Source: Paramecium sonneborni
Lineage: Eukaryota; Ciliophora; Oligohymenophorea; Peniculida; Parameciidae
Length of the DNA stretch: 64,000 nt
Direction: 5' to 3'
Assembly (NCBI GenBank): GCA_905182985.1
Contig: CAJJDN010000025.1
Span: 1-64,000 of the forward strand
The translations under genes and the position numbers were made by a program. The first letter of the stretch is position 1, and the number at the start of each line of letters is the position of its first letter. The notes beneath the pieces were generated by a model. The model was not told where the DNA came from. It ran no database searches and worked only from the letters and a program-made list of their open reading frames with translations. Positions 61,265 through 64,000 of the stretch are shown piece by piece.

Positions 61265-62682
61265 TCATTATTTATATGCAAATTGTACTAATTCTTAAAA
61301 TTTGTCTTCCCTTAATTCTGAAAAAATTTATTAAACATTCTCATAATTCTTAGCTAACAATAACTTAGGTTTATATTTATTTAAAAAACCAACACACAAA
61401 ATAATTAATATTTCTAAACTATCATGTCCAATGATTTAATCATAAATGGTTAAAATATGTGGAGGATCCATATCTCCAATAAAACAATAAACTAATTAAT
61501 GCATAATCAATTTTAATGTATCAGATCCAATTACCTTTAAATGATGAAATAATTTTGGAGATCGTGTGCTAACAATTTCTTCTATCTACATGCATAAAGC
61601 TAAAATTGAGTTATTCTCTGAAGAAATAGAATGCAAAAAGCAAAAATATCTACAAAAGAACTCTTTAAATAATGCATAAATTATGTGTATTTTTGTAGAG
61701 AGATAGCATATTGGTGCAACATATTTAGATATGTTTTTAAAAGGAAAGAAACCTGCAACAGGTAATTGAAATTCTGTATTTTCTTTTTTTAATCCACTTT
61801 ATAATTAAATCTAAAAATATATTATTAATTTTATTACTCTTATATTTTCTTTTATTGTTTTATCTCTAATGAAACATTTTAAACATGTAAGAATTTACTC
61901 TTAAAATACAAAATAAAATGTATCTTCAGAAATCTCATGTCCATCTATTTCAAGTAATTCATCATAAAATAGTTAATTTGAACATTCTTTTTATAATTTT
62001 GCAAAGTTTTACTATATAACAGTTTCTTAATGATCAAATTCAAAATATTTTAAGTAAAGAAGACATCTTTCTCCATTAGGTACAAAATTTTATGCTATTT
62101 TTTCTAATTCAATATCTAAATGTTCATTTTCAATTTACTTTCTAATCTTATTAATTTTATCATCTTGTAATTCTTCTTAGAGTAATAAATATTAATATTT
62201 ATCTAAGATAGATTATGATGATTTTAAAGGTATATTAATATTCAAAAGTTTATTAGATTAAAATTGTACATTTTAGTATAGAGAGTTAGATTATTATTAT
62301 TTAAAAGTTTATAAAAATGCCAAAAGGTTTTTTTCATCATAAATGTACAATTTAGAATCGGTATTAGTATCATCTTCTTCTTAATTTTTTGTTTTTTGAT
62401 GAACAATATCTAAATTTTTAAATAATAATTCTGTCCATTTGATTTTGGATGTATTTAGAAATTCAATTTAATCTTCCTTTAGAGTTTCTCTTTTTTTAGA
62501 TTTTTTAAGAATATGAGATATTAATTTAATTAACTAGTCTTCAATTTCACAACTTTAAGCAAATTTTTGAATATCATTAACTCCAATTTTAAGTTACTCA
62601 TTGAAACCTTATTTAATCTAGATAGATTATTAAATACTTTCTTTTTAATATCCCAGAATTATTTAGAAGCTTTAAGCTTCAT
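61265..62682 (-). CDS. TBC1D19-like TBC-domain protein
   Basis: 465 aa after a 20-base intron near the start. The N-terminal 200 residues are helical. From about 210 the order matches TBC1D19-type proteins: ERCLLYLKYFEFDH, FQLPVAGFFPFKNISKYVAP followed by ICYLSTKIHIIYALFKEFFC, RYFCFLHSISSE, SPKLFHHLKVIG, LVYCFIGDMDPPHILTIYDQ and IIGHDSLEILIILCVGFL. In this family the TBC fold is diverged: the IxxDxxR arginine-finger and YxQ motifs of active Rab GAPs are not evident, so GAP activity is doubtful. A role in membrane traffic is inferred from the fold. Start at the first ATG, supported by the intron that restores the frame. Confidence 0.75.
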
Positions 62683-62813
62683 TAATATTTCTTGATTGTC
62701 AAGTTATTACATGAAAAAATTAAATGATAAAAAATAATTGATTTTTTAACATATAAATTCGAATAATAGAATGAATGTGGGATGTTTTGTAAATTTTGAA
62801 TAATTCATATTTA

Positions 62814-64000
62814 TCAAATTTCTTCTCCAGCTGATTATCTTAAAGCCAATTATTCTCTTAAGGTTCTTAATTCCTTATTGACTAATCCGATAGTTTATGA
62901 AACAACATCTCTATCTGAGGTTCTAGCAGATCTAGCATCTTAATAATCTTAAACAGCTTCTTCACATTAGGTGAATCTATCATGTCTATCAGCTGAAACA
63001 TTTTCAATTCTTTATTCAGTAGTTTCAAGTGAGGCTTCAACTTAAGCAATAATATCATTCAAAGAAGCTAAATCAGAAATAGCATTAGCAAGAGCAGATC
63101 CTGCAACATTCAAAGCAATAACTACAAAGTTTCTTGATTTCTTATAAGCTTCAACTCTCTTATCTTCAGCAAATCTTAATAAAGATAATGAATCAGCAAT
63201 TTTAGCTAATAATTCATCAGCTAAATTTATGATTTTTTAGACAGCTCCAGCATCAGCTAATTATTCAACTTTTGAAGCAATTGTTGCAAATGCTTTGAAT
63301 AATTTGCTATATCCCTTTCTATGTTAGAATTTAGCTGTCTTCTTGGCTGATGTAGTGAAATGCTTTTAGATCATGCTAGCAACTTCCTTAGTGAATTTAT
63401 GAGCTTATTTTGTTGTCTTTCCTTTTTAGACAAAAGATTCATGTTCAATGTTATCAGCAAAGAGTCTTCTTGCTTCAGCAATGATTGCTGTTGCTTCTTA
63501 ATGTTCTAAGACTTTTTCTTCAAAATCTTCATGTTCTTCAGCTCTTTATGCATCAAGTTCATTTAAATCTTATTAATATCCTTTGACTTCAGCTGTCTTT
63601 TAAGCTACTAATCCTTCTAAGATGGATCTTTATGGATATAATTATCCTTCTAATCTTGCTTCAAGTTCAATCTTCTTTCTGTTTGATTCAGCTAAATCTT
63701 TATCGAAAGCAGAGATATCCTTAAAATTTAAATTAATATTCATACAACTGTGCATGCACCTTAGTACTCTTAATTTTTAGCATCATCTTCTTTCTATTCA
63801 GCTACATATCTATCTTCTAAGTCTGTTAATGTTGATAATAATCTATCTAATGGATCTCCTGTTTAGAGTTCTAACCAAATTGTATCAAACAATGTTCTTC
63901 CAAATGGTGATTAGTCGATCTTTTTAATTGTAGCTACAACATCAGCTTATGTTGATGAAGCTAACACAATAAGTGCTAATGCTAAAATCATTGTCTTCAT
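62814..64000 (-). CDS. Trichocyst matrix protein (secretory granule crystal core)
   Basis: 386 aa with one 26-base intron. The start ATG occupies the last three bases of the window. An N-terminal signal peptide (MKTMILALALIVLASSTQA) is followed by DVVATIKKIDQSPFGRTLFD, then LQTGDPLDRLLSTLTDLEDR and YVAEQKEDDAK, which are typical of the Paramecium TMP family. The rest is heptad-rich, acidic, Ala/Glu/Leu-dominated helix with an internal segment likely removed by proteolysis. TMPs are stored in trichocysts, processed by proteases and expand explosively on exocytosis. Codon use is more G/C-rich than neighbours, as expected for an abundant product. They belong to a large multigene family, so the exact member is not named. 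Confidence 0.9.

Noticed and set aside
1..64000. CRISPR arrays, bacterial operons, insertion sequences, tRNA or rRNA genes
   Set aside because: No regular spacer array, transposase frame, or cloverleaf or rRNA sequence was recognised; the whole window is eukaryotic ciliate DNA.

Overview
This is the end of a ciliate somatic (macronuclear) chromosome, almost certainly from Paramecium. It opens with a telomere mixing CCCAAA and CCCCAA units. Every gene uses TAA and TAG as glutamine codons and stops only at TGA. The DNA is very AT-rich, and genes are split by introns of about 20-31 bases that begin GT and end AG. The gene models here were read by hand with the ciliate code. Nearly all were checked by confirming that total length minus introns is a multiple of three.

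Layout: 1-5625 is telomere, a short tandem repeat and gene-poor subtelomeric DNA. It holds one decayed gene and a perfect 1231-bp direct repeat on either side of a single N, which looks like two assembly contigs that overlap but were not merged. From 5626 to 58334 genes are dense on both strands, often 10-150 bp apart, interrupted by about a dozen unassigned gaps of 300-1040 bp. From 58335 to 60356 there is a second gene-poor stretch with a possible gene relic. Three more genes follow, the last (a trichocyst matrix protein) starting on the final base of the window.

Recognisable genes: two arrestin-like paralogues, a cyclic-nucleotide-binding protein, phosphatidylserine synthase, a kelch protein, a DHHC palmitoyltransferase, tRNA dimethyltransferase Trm1, methylmalonate-semialdehyde dehydrogenase, a HOOK-type coiled-coil protein, a TMEM63/CSC1-like channel, CFAP96, ribosomal protein L5, an SFI1-like protein, a BAH-PHD-TFIIS-M chromatin/transcription protein, a TBC1D19-like protein and a secreted trichocyst protein. 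Seven predicted proteins start Met-Gly and may be N-myristoylated. The cilium, basal-body, cortex and secretion themes fit a free-swimming ciliate. There is no sign of operons, horizontal transfer or transposons.

The most unusual gene is 16090-18838 on the minus strand. It joins ankyrin repeats to a complete DEDDy 3'-5' exonuclease domain of the RRP6 type, and its frame is broken by one missing base in a homopolymer. Other points of interest are a pseudokinase-like gene, a 1758-residue intronless orphan, a 22-bp divergent promoter and a DHHC protein that ends early.
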